Source: Yinghuangia elevatio
GTDB taxonomy: Bacteria > Actinomycetota > Actinomycetes > Streptomycetales > Streptomycetaceae
DNA length: 49,060 nt
Reading direction: 5' to 3'
Assembly (NCBI RefSeq): GCF_040649515.1
Contig: NZ_JBEZFP010000062.1
Span: forward strand, 1 to 49,060
Below, piece by piece: positions 19,909 through 28,144 of the stretch. The translations under genes were made by a program, and so were the position numbers. Within the stretch, counting starts at the first letter, position 1, and each line of letters opens with the position of its first letter. The notes beneath the pieces were generated by a model, which saw nothing but the letters and a program-made list of their open reading frames with translations, ran no database searches and was not told where the DNA came from.

Positions 19909-21588
19909 TCAGGCCGGGTAGCGGCGCGGCGTGTAGACCCCGAGGCTTCCGTCCGGCCGCGGGTACGTCCGCGTCGTCGACGCGCCCACGATGAGCAGGG
20001 TCCGCATGTCGACCGTCTCCGGGTCGAGTTCGCCCAGCGGTACGATCCGCACCGCTTCGGTGGGGCCGCCCACGTCCCGCCCCACGACCACGGGCGTCGC
20101 GGGATCGCGGTACGCCAGGAACAGGTCCCGCGCGTCGGCCACTTGGTGCCGCCGTTCCTTCGACGCCGGGTTGTAGAGCGCGACCGCGAGGTCCGCACTC
20201 GCCGCGGCGGTCAGGCGGCGCGCGATCACGTCCCAGGGCTTGAGCCGGTCGGACAGGCTGATGACGCAGAAGTCGTGCCCCAGCGGCGCCCCGGCCCGGG
20301 AGGCGACCGCCTGCATGGCGGAGAGCCCGGGGACGACCCGCACGGGCACGGGGCTCTTGGTCTCGTCGGCGGCCTCCAGGACCGCGGACGCCATCGCGAA
20401 GACGCCCGCGTCACCGGACGACACGACCGCCACCCGCGCACCTGCCTCGGCGAGCGCCAGGGCGTGGCGCGCGCGTTCGGCCTCCACCCGGTTGTCGGTC
20501 ATGTGCCGCCGCTGGCCGGGACGCGGCTGCACGCGGGCGACGTACGGGCCGTACCCCACCAGATCGTCGGCCGCCGCGAGAGCGGCGTGCGCCTCCGGGG
20601 TCAGCCACGCGGGCCCGGCCGGGCCGAGTCCCACCACGTCGACCGACCCGAGGACGCCGGTGGGGGCGGGCACCGCGTACTCCTCCGTGACGACCGTGTC
20701 CGGCGTGCGGTTGGTCGCGAACGGCGTGCCGGGGGAGGGCGACGGGGCGATGACGAGGGAGAAGTACGGGACCGATCCGGCGTCGACCTCCGACAACGGC
20801 GCGACGCGCTGCCGATCGGTGGTCGCCCGCTCGACGTACCACGCGCGCCCGGCGGCGTCGGCGTCCTCGAACGCCTCGCGCACGTGCCCGAAGTGCCGGC
20901 GCCCCAGCTTGATCACCGCCGCGGCGTCGGCGGTGCGCAGCCGTGCCGCGAGCACATCGGGCGGCAGCGTGCCCGGCAGGATGGTCAGCACCTCGTCGTG
21001 CTGCACGAGCGGTCGGCCCAGCACGGCCGATGCCCCGCTGACCGACGTGACACCCGGGACGACCTCGGCGCGATAGCGGTCGGCGAGGCGTTCGTGCCAG
21101 TACATGTACGAGCCGTAGAAGAAGGGGTCGCCCTCGCACAGCACGGCGACGTCGCGCCCGGCGTCCAGGTGCGCGGCGATCTCGGCCGCCGTGGAGTCGT
21201 AGAACTCGGCCAGCGCGCCGTCGTAGCCGCCCGGGTGGTCGGTCTCGCCGGTCGTGACCGGGTACTCCATCGGCAGCCGGATCTGCTCCGGGCGCAGGTA
21301 CGGCGCCGCGATCGTGATCGCGACACCCGGGGCGCCCTTCTTTACGGGGTACGCGATCACCGGCGCGGAGGTGATCAGCCGGTGCGCCTTGAGCGTCATC
21401 AACTCGGGGTCGCCGGGGCCGAGTCCGACGCCATAGAGGCGGCCGGTGGGGGCGCCTGCGGCGGACGCGGCCGAGTCGGCGGCTTTTGCGTCGGCGTCGA
21501 TGTCGACTGCGGGTGCGGCGGGGGAGGTGGATGCGAGCACGGCGTCAAGCGCGGCTTCGGTCACGGGGGGCTCCGGCGGGTGGCTCAC
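19909..21588 (-). CDS. cobIJ: Fused precorrin-2 C20- / precorrin-3B C17-methyltransferase CobIJ
   Basis: A 559-residue fusion typical of actinomycetes. Residues 1-48 are a variable Ala/Asp-rich lead. CobI spans about 49-300: GVGLGPGDPELMTLKAHRL, the SAM-binding VLCEGDPFFYGSYMY and VVPGVTSVSGASAVLGRPL. CobJ spans about 314-555: VVGLGPAGPAWLTPEAHAAL, VVSSGDAGVFAMASAV, VVPGLSAMQAVASRAGAPLGHDFCVISLSD (written here only to locate the motif), and ALYNPASKERRHQ. CobI makes precorrin-3A and CobJ performs ring contraction and C17 methylation after CobG. It lies 50 bp after cobH in the cobG-cobH-cobIJ operon. Confidence 0.95.
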   Translation of the reverse strand: MSHPPEPPVTEAALDAVLASTSPAAPAVDIDADAKAADSAASAAGAPTGRLYGVGLGPGDPELMTLKAHRLITSAPVIAYPVKKGAPGVAITIAAPYLRPEQIRLPMEYPVTTGETDHPGGYDGALAEFYDSTAAEIAAHLDAGRDVAVLCEGDPFFYGSYMYWHERLADRYRAEVVPGVTSVSGASAVLGRPLVQHDEVLTILPGTLPPDVLAARLRTADAAAVIKLGRRHFGHVREAFEDADAAGRAWYVERATTDRQRVAPLSEVDAGSVPYFSLVIAPSPSPGTPFATNRTPDTVVTEEYAVPAPTGVLGSVDVVGLGPAGPAWLTPEAHAALAAADDLVGYGPYVARVQPRPGQRRHMTDNRVEAERARHALALAEAGARVAVVSSGDAGVFAMASAVLEAADETKSPVPVRVVPGLSAMQAVASRAGAPLGHDFCVISLSDRLKPWDVIARRLTAAASADLAVALYNPASKERRHQVADARDLFLAYRDPATPVVVGRDVGGPTEAVRIVPLGELDPETVDMRTLLIVGASTTRTYPRPDGSLGVYTPRRYPA

Positions 21589-21638
21589 AGGGACGGTCTC
21601 GGTGGTGGCTGACGACTAGTCGGGGGCGACGGCTGCGC

Positions 21639-22265
21639 TCACTCCCGCACGCTCGCCATCGCGTTGAGCGCCGCGGCGGCCATCGCACTGCCGCCGCGGC
21701 GTCCGTGCACCACCAAGTAGGGGATGTCTCCGGCGCGTTCGGCCAACGCACGCTTCGACTCGGCGGCGCCGATGAAGCCGACCGGCACCCCGACGATCGC
21801 GGCCGGCCGCGGGGCCCCCGCGTCCAGGAGTTCGAGCAGCCGGAAGAGCGTCGTGGGCGCGTTCCCGACCGCGACGACGGCTCCCTTGAGGTCGTCGCCC
21901 CACAGGTCCACCGCTGCGGCGCTGCGCGTCGTCCCCTGGTCTGACGCGAGTTGCGGTACGCGCGGGTCCGACAGCAGGCACTTGACCTCGTTGTCCGCGG
22001 GCAGGCGGGCGCGCGTCACACCGGACGCGACCATCTGCGCATCGCACAGGATCACCGCGCCGCCGCGCAGCGCCTCGCCGGCGGCGCGAACGACGTCGGG
22101 GTGGAACTCCACGTCGTCAGGGAGGTCGGTCATGCCGCAGGCGTGGATCATGCGTACGACGACGCGCGACACGTCGTCGGGGAACCGGGCGAGATCGGCC
22201 TCGGCGCGGATCGTCGCAAACGAACGCCGGTAGATCTCGGCGCCGTCCTTCAGCCAGTCGTCCAC
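21639..22265 (-). CDS. cobH: Precorrin-8X methylmutase CobH
   Basis: A 208-residue CobH, which moves the C11 methyl group to C12 to form hydrogenobyrinic acid. The active-site histidine is H41 in RMIHACGMTDLPDDVEF; the motifs AVILCDAQMVASGVTR, AVAVGNAPTTLFRLLELL and AAIVGVPVGFIGAAESK are complete. The start is GTG 22265, 16 bp inside the 3' end of cobG, with GAGAGGT upstream; the overlap implies translational coupling. Length matches the family. Confidence 0.95.
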   Translation of the reverse strand: MDDWLKDGAEIYRRSFATIRAEADLARFPDDVSRVVVRMIHACGMTDLPDDVEFHPDVVRAAGEALRGGAVILCDAQMVASGVTRARLPADNEVKCLLSDPRVPQLASDQGTTRSAAAVDLWGDDLKGAVVAVGNAPTTLFRLLELLDAGAPRPAAIVGVPVGFIGAAESKRALAERAGDIPYLVVHGRRGGSAMAAAALNAMASVRE

Positions 22266-23683
22266 GAGGACCTCTCGAGGTGTGCGGGGTACGGGGGTTC
22301 GGAGCGGGTGGGCGATACGCCGGGCATCGTGGCCGCGTCGGCATCGGCGTCGGTCTCGGCATCGGTCTCGGCAAAGGCACCGTCGGCGAGCACGAGCGAC
22401 GCGCCCGAGGGTCTGCCGCAGCCGCGCTCGCAGGCGGCGAAGTGCACGGCGGTCCCGTCGTCGTGGCTCCTCCGGGCGACGAAGTCGCGTGCCAGCGACC
22501 GCACATCGGCTCCTGCCCGGCGGCACTCGCCGAGCCCGCTGCACGCACTGACGCCGAGCCAAGGCGAACCGGGATCCGACGGCAGGCCGACCGCGTCGAG
22601 CGCCGCGACGACCTCGCGTACCCCGACCTCGCGTACTCCGACCTCGCGTCCCCCGACCTCGCGTCCCTCCACCTCGGGTACGTCGCCGACCACCACGCCA
22701 CGCCACGGCGCGATGCGCAGCCGGAAGCCGTGCGCGCCGAATCCGGCCAGGACAGCCAGGTGAGCCTGGGTCAGGCGGCCCAGTGGTACGAGCGCGGAAA
22801 TGCCGAGCCGCCCGTCCGCCTGCGGGAGGACACCGACCGCGACGCGCTTTTGTCGGGTCCGAGGAGCCGGGCCGCCGTGCGAGGCACCGTCCGACTCATG
22901 CGAGCGCACCGGGCCGCCGCCCAGGGCCGCGACCAACTCCTCTGCTCCGCCAGGGAGTTCCCGGACGTGCCAAGCCCCACTGGCCTCACTCGCCCGCACG
23001 AAGGCCCGGGCCGCCGCCGTCGCCAGAGTGACTGCCTCGTGGGGCGACGTGCCGTACAGCCCGGTGTCGACCCCCGCCACCCGCAACGCGACGACGCCTG
23101 GGGCCACCGCAACGAGGGCCACATCGTGCCGGGCGGTCGCGACCGGCAGCGTTCCGTCGTCCACGGCGAACTGGAAACGCCCTGACAGAGAGGCGAGTTC
23201 CGGATCCGCGCACAGTGCGGCGTCGAGCGAGGTGACCAACTCGTCGCCGTCGACCAGCGCACCGGGCGCCCGCCCCGCGAAGGGGCTCGCGACGATGTTC
23301 CGGACCCGGTCGTGCGTCGGCGAGGGCAGCAGGCCCGCCCGCGCGAGCCTTCGGCCCAGTTCGCCGACGCCGTCTGCCGAGAGGCCGCGTACCTGGACGT
23401 TCGCCCGCGCGGTCAGATCCACCGATCCGGTGCCCAACGTAGCCGCCACTGCGGCGAGTTCGGTGAGCTGCGCGGGAGAGATCCGGCCGCCGGGGAGGCG
23501 CACCCGGGCAACCAGGCCGTCATCCGCAGGCGCCGCGTCGACCGTGCCCGGGCACGCGTCGGCGCGCTGCCGTACCCGGCCCGGGACAACCCCGGATGCT
23601 CCAGTCGTCGTCGGAGAGCCGTCGGCCGGGGGCTCGATCGGCCGCGCGGCAGCGGCGCCCGGCGATCCCGCCATCGAGTCCAT
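22250..23683 (-). CDS. cobG: Precorrin-3B synthase CobG
   Basis: A 477-residue Fe-S/non-haem iron mono-oxygenase of the sulfite/nitrite reductase superfamily, acting on precorrin-3A in the aerobic pathway. Two ferredoxin-like half domains are visible: RVRLPGGRISPAQL...RANVQVRGL and QADGRLGISALVPLGRL. The cluster ligands are near the C-terminus, in SACSGLGECRRAGADVR and FAACERGCGRP. Between the second half domain and the cluster motif lies an in-frame 15-bp tandem repeat (GREVG/VREVG). A 12-bp Glu/Thr/Asp repeat sits near the C-terminus. ATG 23683 follows GGGGAGGG. It starts the cobG-cobH-cobIJ operon and is divergent from the Fur-family gene. Confidence 0.94.
   Translation of the reverse strand: MDSMAGSPGAAAARPIEPPADGSPTTTGASGVVPGRVRQRADACPGTVDAAPADDGLVARVRLPGGRISPAQLTELAAVAATLGTGSVDLTARANVQVRGLSADGVGELGRRLARAGLLPSPTHDRVRNIVASPFAGRAPGALVDGDELVTSLDAALCADPELASLSGRFQFAVDDGTLPVATARHDVALVAVAPGVVALRVAGVDTGLYGTSPHEAVTLATAAARAFVRASEASGAWHVRELPGGAEELVAALGGGPVRSHESDGASHGGPAPRTRQKRVAVGVLPQADGRLGISALVPLGRLTQAHLAVLAGFGAHGFRLRIAPWRGVVVGDVPEVEGREVGGREVGVREVGVREVVAALDAVGLPSDPGSPWLGVSACSGLGECRRAGADVRSLARDFVARRSHDDGTAVHFAACERGCGRPSGASLVLADGAFAETDAETDADADAATMPGVSPTRSEPPYPAHLERSSWTTG
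22611..22675. repeat. 15-bp tandem repeat inside cobG
   Basis: Units of the form ACCTCGCGTACCCCG occur at 22611-22625, 22626-22640, 22641-22655 and 22656-22670, with a partial fifth. The period is five codons, so the frame is kept and the protein shows repeated REVG pentapeptides between the catalytic half domain and the Fe-S ligands. Copy number may vary between strains. Confidence 0.8.
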
Positions 23684-23742
23684 GCCGCCCTCCCCGCTTT
23701 CCGTCCGGTCCCCGGTCCCGGCGTCGTCCGTTCCGCACCCAG

Positions 23743-23759
23743 ATGCGACACTGTTGCAT
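23743..23759. promoter_or_regulatory. Nur/Fur-like box between cobG and Fur gene
   Basis: ATGCGACACTGTTGCAT is a 17-bp palindrome with one mismatched pair. It has the form TGC(G/A)A-N5-TTGCA, which resembles the published Nur box of Streptomyces. It ends one base before the ATG of the Fur-family gene and lies 60-76 bp before cobG, so one site could control both. No ribosome site precedes ATG 23760, and GACACT within the box may serve as a -10 of a leaderless transcript. Confidence 0.6.
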
Positions 23760-24254
23760 ATGGACCCCGCGGCGCCCCACCCCACCCCCTCCCACCCCGA
23801 CCCGGTGGACGAGGCGGTACGCCGCATCCGCGCGCACGGGGAACGCGTCACCATCGCCCGGACCGCCGTGCTGCGCGTCCTCGCCGACACCGAGAGCTAC
23901 TTGACGGCCGATCAGATCTTCGTACGCGTGAACCGCGCCGCCCCGGGCGTCCACCGCACCACCATCTACCGCGCGCTCGACGCACTGGAACGGCTGGGGC
24001 TGGTCGTCCAGACCAGGATGGGCCAGGACGCCGCCGCCTACCAACTGTCCGCGTCCCTACTCGGCGACGCCGAGCCGCGCCTGCACGTCGTCTGCCGCAC
24101 CTGCGGCCGCGTCGACGAGGTCGCCGCCGACCTGCTCGCCGACGTGGCAAAGCGCCTGACCACCGAACACGGCTTCACACTCGACCCCACCGCAGTAGCC
24201 CTAACCGGCCACTGCGGCGCCTGCGCAGCCGTCCGCTCCCCGTTGACCCGTTGA
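23760..24254 (+). CDS. Fur-family metalloregulator
   Basis: A 164-residue Fur-superfamily regulator. The winged helix covers residues about 15-90 (RIRAHGERVTIARTAVLRVL, LTADQIFVRVN, GVHRTTIYRALDALERLGLV). The dimerisation domain carries the structural zinc pairs C-T-C in VVCRTCGRVDEV and HCGACAAV. The sensory-site residues look atypical: the HHxH cluster before VVC is reduced to one His (PRLHVVC), and the usual His in the final strand is absent (DPTAVALTGHC). The metal sensed is therefore uncertain; cobalt, nickel or zinc are candidates given the neighbour cobG. The start abuts a Nur-like box. The stop codon lies in an 8-bp tandem repeat. Confidence 0.9.
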   Translation: MDPAAPHPTPSHPDPVDEAVRRIRAHGERVTIARTAVLRVLADTESYLTADQIFVRVNRAAPGVHRTTIYRALDALERLGLVVQTRMGQDAAAYQLSASLLGDAEPRLHVVCRTCGRVDEVAADLLADVAKRLTTEHGFTLDPTAVALTGHCGACAAVRSPLTR

Positions 24255-24270
24255 CCCGTTGACCCGTTGA
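24239..24270. repeat. 8-bp tandem repeat over the Fur-gene stop codon
   Basis: CCCGTTGA is repeated exactly four times (24239-24270). The TGA stop of the Fur-family gene at 24252-24254 lies inside the second copy. Because eight is not a multiple of three, a change in copy number before the stop would change the C-terminus. Confidence 0.85.
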
Positions 24271-24358
24271 CGGCGGGCACGCACCGTTCCGCGGCGCGGC
24301 GATGGCCCTTGAGCCGGGCTCGGCACGGTTCCGTCGGGACAGTTGGTTCGGCCGCGCT

Positions 24359-25909
24359 TCAGTCGCGGAGGTTGAAGGGGTCGGTGTGGGTTTTGGCGCT
24401 GGGGGTGACCGAGGGGCGCCAGATGTCCTTCGCTTGGGCGACCTCGACCGTCACGCCGGCGACCGGGAGGTCCGGCCGGACGGGGAGGTCGGCGAAGCCG
24501 TCGGCGTCCAGGGTCCCGAGGCGGGGCGGCGATCCCGGCTGGTTCAGGCGTACTTCGGTGTCCGGAGCGGACGGTGCGGCCACGGTGACGCGGTCTTCCT
24601 TGATCCACGTCCACACCCGGTCCCGGACCATCGTGTCGGTGGAGCCGCCGGCTTCGTCGCCTGCCGCGACCGCGCCTGGGGCGACCGCGACCATGAGGCT
24701 GCGCAGCGGCGGCCCGTCGGGGACGGGGCGGTCCGCGACGAGGGCGACCAGGACGGCACCGCTCGGCAGGCGGACGGTCAGCAGGGTGTTGGCGTGGCCG
24801 TTCGTGCCGCGGCCGTAGGCGACTTCGTTGACGGCCAGGTCGCGGGCCGACACCCCGAGGGGCAACGCCAGCCGGGCCGCGAGCCATTCGATGACCGGGG
24901 CCGAGTCCGGGGTCGGCCCCGGGGGGAGGAAACTGGGGTCGTCGAGGTCGTGGCTGTCCTCGATCACCGGCTGTTCGGCGACCGTTCCGCCGCGCAGGAG
25001 GGCGATGCGGGCGGCGACGGCGCGTCCGGGGGCGGGGGTGAGCACCACGCCGTCGTCGGCACCGACGTCCACCCATGTCCGGGGTGCCGGTCCCCGGTTG
25101 TCGAACTGCGGGTGCCACGAGACCTTCGCGGCGTCCGCGCCGGGCGCCGACATGGCGAACAGCCACCAGCCGCCCGGGGTTTCGATCAGTCGCGACAGCG
25201 TCATGTCGGCATCCAGCGACTCGACCACGTTGCCGACGATCCGGAGATCCGCGATCGGTGTGCCGGTCGGGCCCGCCCATACGACGATGTCCGCACCCGC
25301 CGAAGCGCCGGGCCGGTTCACCGTGGCGCCGACCACGACGATGCGGCCGGCCGGGGTGTCGGCCGCGTACCAGACGGTCACGTCGAGCCAGGCGGCGTCG
25401 TCGGGCGAGCGCAGAACTCCTTTGCCCGTCGCGGAATCCGCGATCAGGCGGGCCCGCGCCGCGTCGAGCACGGCGGGGTCGCCGCGCAGTGATCCGCGGG
25501 TCGGCCAACGCATCGCGGACCGTACGGCGTCCGCGTCGAGCGCCCCGATCGCCGGATCGGGGGCGGGCGGAAACGCCGCCGTCGGTGCGGCAGTCGGCAC
25601 GTCCGGGGGTGCCGTCGCACCCGGCGAAGGCGTGAGGGGCCCGGGGGCGGGCCGGGGAGCCAGGTCCGAAGGGTAGGGCAGCGGCTTCGCGGGTGCCTGC
25701 CCGTCCGTGTCCGACAACGCGGCGACCGCGCCTGCGGCGACCACCGTCGCGGCCACGCACGCCGCGCCGGCCGTCACCAGACGCCGCCGTCTGCGGTCCA
25801 GTCGCGCGCTCTCCCGCCTGATCGCCGCCAACGGGGCGTCCCCGAAAGGCATTTCGTCGGCCCGCTCGGAAAGCGCCGCGGCCAGCCTCCCTTCGGTCTC
25901 CGGGTTCAT
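24359..25909 (-). CDS. Membrane-anchored partner of SigE-type sigma factor, possible anti-sigma
   Basis: A 516-residue protein. The N-terminal 35 residues are cytoplasmic (LAAALSERADEMPFGDAPLAAIRRESARL), one membrane helix spans about 42-65 after RRRRR, a Pro-rich linker follows to about residue 115, and a large extracytoplasmic domain of about 400 residues fills the rest. No zinc-binding anti-sigma motif is seen. Its ATG overlaps the sigma-factor stop as ATGA, so the two are co-translated, and a role as sigma regulator or sensor is inferred from this context and topology. The outer domain is not recognised. Confidence 0.75.
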   Translation of the reverse strand: MNPETEGRLAAALSERADEMPFGDAPLAAIRRESARLDRRRRRLVTAGAACVAATVVAAGAVAALSDTDGQAPAKPLPYPSDLAPRPAPGPLTPSPGATAPPDVPTAAPTAAFPPAPDPAIGALDADAVRSAMRWPTRGSLRGDPAVLDAARARLIADSATGKGVLRSPDDAAWLDVTVWYAADTPAGRIVVVGATVNRPGASAGADIVVWAGPTGTPIADLRIVGNVVESLDADMTLSRLIETPGGWWLFAMSAPGADAAKVSWHPQFDNRGPAPRTWVDVGADDGVVLTPAPGRAVAARIALLRGGTVAEQPVIEDSHDLDDPSFLPPGPTPDSAPVIEWLAARLALPLGVSARDLAVNEVAYGRGTNGHANTLLTVRLPSGAVLVALVADRPVPDGPPLRSLMVAVAPGAVAAGDEAGGSTDTMVRDRVWTWIKEDRVTVAAPSAPDTEVRLNQPGSPPRLGTLDADGFADLPVRPDLPVAGVTVEVAQAKDIWRPSVTPSAKTHTDPFNLRD

Positions 25910-26481
25910 GGCAGCTCCGCATCCGGTCGGTGGGCCGCCGACGGTGCTGTGCCGTGGGGCCGACCCGCGTCGTACGTCTCGCCCAGCAGGCCGCGCAACC
26001 GCGCAAGGCCCTGCGACGTCTGGCTCTTGACGGTGCCGACCGCGCATTCCAGCGCGTCGGCGGTCTCGCGTTCGCTCAGGTGCTCGTAGAAGCGCAGGAC
26101 GAGCACGGCCCGCATTCTGGGCGGCAGGCTGCGCAGCGCGCGCCACAGTTCGTCGCGCTGGTCGACGCGCGCGTATCCGTCCTCCGCGACGCCGTCCGGC
26201 GGCTGCGCGTCGGCGACCTCGCGGCGGTGCTTGCGGGCGTGGCGGACGGCCAGGTTGACGACGATGCGGTGGACGTACGCGTCGGGCGCGCCGCTCGCGC
26301 TGACCCGCTTCCAGTGCCGGTGCAGTCGGACGAACGCGCCCTGGGCGAGGTCCTCGGCAGTCGAGCGGTCGCCGCACACCAGGTAGGCGGTGCGTACGAC
26401 GACCGGCCAGCGCCGCATCACGTACCCCGCGAAGTCGCCGTCCAGGGGCGGTGTGCCCCCGGCCCGCGCCGTGTCCGCCAC
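25906..26481 (-). CDS. ECF sigma factor, SigE family
   Basis: A 191-residue ECF sigma factor. Region 2 is visible as FAGYVMRRWPVVVRTAYLVCGDRSTAEDLAQGAFVRLHRHW, and region 4 as LPPRMRAVLVLRFYEHLSERETADALECAVGTVKSQTSQGLARLR. This is the Streptomyces SigE-type group of small sigma factors. I chose GTG 26481 (VADTARAGG) with GAGGGGG upstream; a longer start up to 26565 is possible. A candidate ECF promoter (GAACC at 26535-26531, GTCTG at 26515-26511) suggests autoregulation. A perfect Crp-type palindrome lies further upstream. It is translationally coupled to the membrane partner. Confidence 0.9.
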   Translation of the reverse strand: MADTARAGGTPPLDGDFAGYVMRRWPVVVRTAYLVCGDRSTAEDLAQGAFVRLHRHWKRVSASGAPDAYVHRIVVNLAVRHARKHRREVADAQPPDGVAEDGYARVDQRDELWRALRSLPPRMRAVLVLRFYEHLSERETADALECAVGTVKSQTSQGLARLRGLLGETYDAGRPHGTAPSAAHRPDAELP

Positions 26482-26550
26482 GCTCGCCCCCTCAACCCTC
26501 ACGGAGAAGACAGACCGAGCGTGGCGGAAAGGTTCAGTCGATCGGGAGGA

Positions 26551-26566
26551 TGTGACCGGCGTCACA
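26551..26566. promoter_or_regulatory. Crp/Fnr-type palindrome upstream of the sigma factor
   Basis: TGTGA-N6-TCACA is a perfect match to the classical Crp consensus, extending to TGTGAC/GTCACA. It lies 70 bp before the sigma-factor GTG and just upstream of the candidate ECF promoter. The gap belongs only to the sigma gene because the neighbour on the other side ends there. Streptomyces Crp is known to bind GTG-N6-CAC sites. Confidence 0.55.
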
Positions 26567-26579
26567 CCGCTCTTCGGCG

Positions 26580-26640
26580 GACCCGCACGACGGCCGTACC
26601 TTGTGCCGTTGGCCGTTGGCCGTTGGCCGTTGTGCGGGTC
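26580..26640. repeat. 7-bp tandem repeat framed by an inverted repeat
   Basis: CCGTTGG is repeated four times at 26605-26632 (last copy with one change). It is flanked by GACCCGCAC (26580-26588) and its exact inverse GTGCGGGTC (26632-26640). The structure follows the stop of the serine hydrolase and may be a terminator arm with an inserted minisatellite. Confidence 0.7.
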
Positions 26641-26672
26641 GCGGTCCGCTGATGAGCAGGCACGGGCGGCCC

Positions 26673-27857
26673 CTACTTGCCGAGGCGCTTCGCCGCACGT
26701 ACGACTGCCGCCGCCAGCTGGTCGTTCTCCGGCGCGCCGCCCGACGGCGGGAAGTGGAAGCGCCGCCGGGTGTATCCGTACGCGACCCCGCTCGCCGGGT
26801 CCGCGAACGCCTGCGACCCCGCCGCCCCGCTGTGCCCGAACGCCGTGCCGCCCAGGAACGGGTAGCGCAGGTGCGACGTCTCGAACCCCAGTCCGAAGTG
26901 GTCCTCCTCGCCGGTGACCAGATCCGTGCCCGGCGTGCGCAGACGCGAGAACTCGGCGATCGTCTCCGGTCGCAGCAGCGCCGCCCGGCCGTCCACGTCG
27001 CCGATCGCGGCCGCGTAGAACCGCGCCAGCCCGCGCGCGTTGCCGACGCCGCCCGCCGAGGTCGGGCCGAGCGCGCGCACCGAGCGCGTGTTCGCGAACG
27101 TCGCGAGATCCGTGGGCGGGGTGGCGTGCAAGTTGAACGCCACCGCGAGGTGGCTGTCCCGGGCCGGCGGGTTCGCCGCGAGTTGGGCGGCCACCTCCGG
27201 CGGCGGCGCCATCGGGCGGACGTCCTGGACGCGGGCCTCCTGGTCCTCCGGCAGCCCGATGTAGAAGTCGAGGCCGTAGGGCGCCCGTACGCGCTCCTCC
27301 CAGATCTCCTGGACGGATTGCCCCGTGGCGCGCCGCACGACCTCGCCGGTGAGCCCGCCGATGACGTAGGCGTGGTAGCCGTACCCCTTGCCCGGCTCCC
27401 AGAAGGGCTTCTGCCCCGCCAGCCGCGCCGCCACAATGCGGTCGTCGGCCAGTTCGTCGGTGCTGAAGCCGCCGTCGACGCCGATGACGCCGGACCGGTG
27501 GGCCAGCAGCTCACGCACCGTCAGTTCGCCCTTGCCCTCGGCGGCGAACTCGGGCCAGTACGAGGCCACCGTGCGGTTCAGGTCCAGCACACCGTCCTGC
27601 ACGAGCATCGCGACCACCGTGAACGCCGCGCCCTTGGTGATGGAGAACACCGGGTGCAGCGAGTCGCCGCGCATGCCCTCGCCCGCCCACAGGTCGACCA
27701 CCAGGCGGTCGCCGACGTACGCGGCCAACTGCGAGCCGGGCTCGTTGTACTCGGCGGCCACGAACGCCTCGAACTCGGTACGCACCTCCTCGAAGCCGTC
27801 CGCGACGTGGCCGTGCACCTGGCGGTCGTCGGCCGCGGTCTGCGTCTGCTGCTGCAT
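26673..27857 (-). CDS. Serine hydrolase, class C beta-lactamase/esterase-like
   Basis: A 394-residue protein of the beta-lactamase (class C)/EstB family. The nucleophile motif is S72-I-T-K75; the second motif is the Tyr of GYGYHAYVIGG (near Y167), and the third is HSG in FGHSGAAGSQ. There is no signal peptide, so it is probably a cytoplasmic esterase rather than a true beta-lactamase. ATG 27857 follows GGAGGGG. It is divergent from tsaD across 287 bp. A TANNNT-type -10 (TAGCAT, 28026-28031) in that gap could serve tsaD. Substrate unknown. Confidence 0.92.
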   Translation of the reverse strand: MQQQTQTAADDRQVHGHVADGFEEVRTEFEAFVAAEYNEPGSQLAAYVGDRLVVDLWAGEGMRGDSLHPVFSITKGAAFTVVAMLVQDGVLDLNRTVASYWPEFAAEGKGELTVRELLAHRSGVIGVDGGFSTDELADDRIVAARLAGQKPFWEPGKGYGYHAYVIGGLTGEVVRRATGQSVQEIWEERVRAPYGLDFYIGLPEDQEARVQDVRPMAPPPEVAAQLAANPPARDSHLAVAFNLHATPPTDLATFANTRSVRALGPTSAGGVGNARGLARFYAAAIGDVDGRAALLRPETIAEFSRLRTPGTDLVTGEEDHFGLGFETSHLRYPFLGGTAFGHSGAAGSQAFADPASGVAYGYTRRRFHFPPSGGAPENDQLAAAVVRAAKRLGK

Positions 27858-28057
27858 GGTCCCCTCCGGGGGATCGGGCCCGACGGTGCCGGGCCTGTGG
27901 GATGGGCGGTTCTGGCTACGTGTGCGGCCAACCCGACTCCGCCCGGTCCGGATTCCGGATGACGGTGGTATCGCCGATCCCACCCACGCTGACCTGCGCG
28001 GACGCCGGATCGCGTGTTCGGCGACTAGCATCGTCCCGGCGGCCGGGCGACAGTACC

Positions 28058-28144
28058 GGCAGGCAACCGGAGCGAACGGCCTCGGGCAGGCAGCACGCAT
28101 AGGGCAGGCAAGCGGCAGGCAGCGGCAGGCCGGCGGCGGAAGGC
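28058..28144. repeat. GGCAGGC-type degenerate repeats before tsaD
   Basis: The motif GGCAGGC and close variants recur at least six times at irregular spacing up to the tsaD start codon. Together with the region to 27858 this is the divergent promoter region of the hydrolase and tsaD. I see no gene in it. Confidence 0.5.

Noticed and set aside
23684..23759. Cobalamin riboswitch before cobG
   Set aside because: The gap is too short and lacks the core motifs. The only regulatory feature is the Nur-like palindrome.
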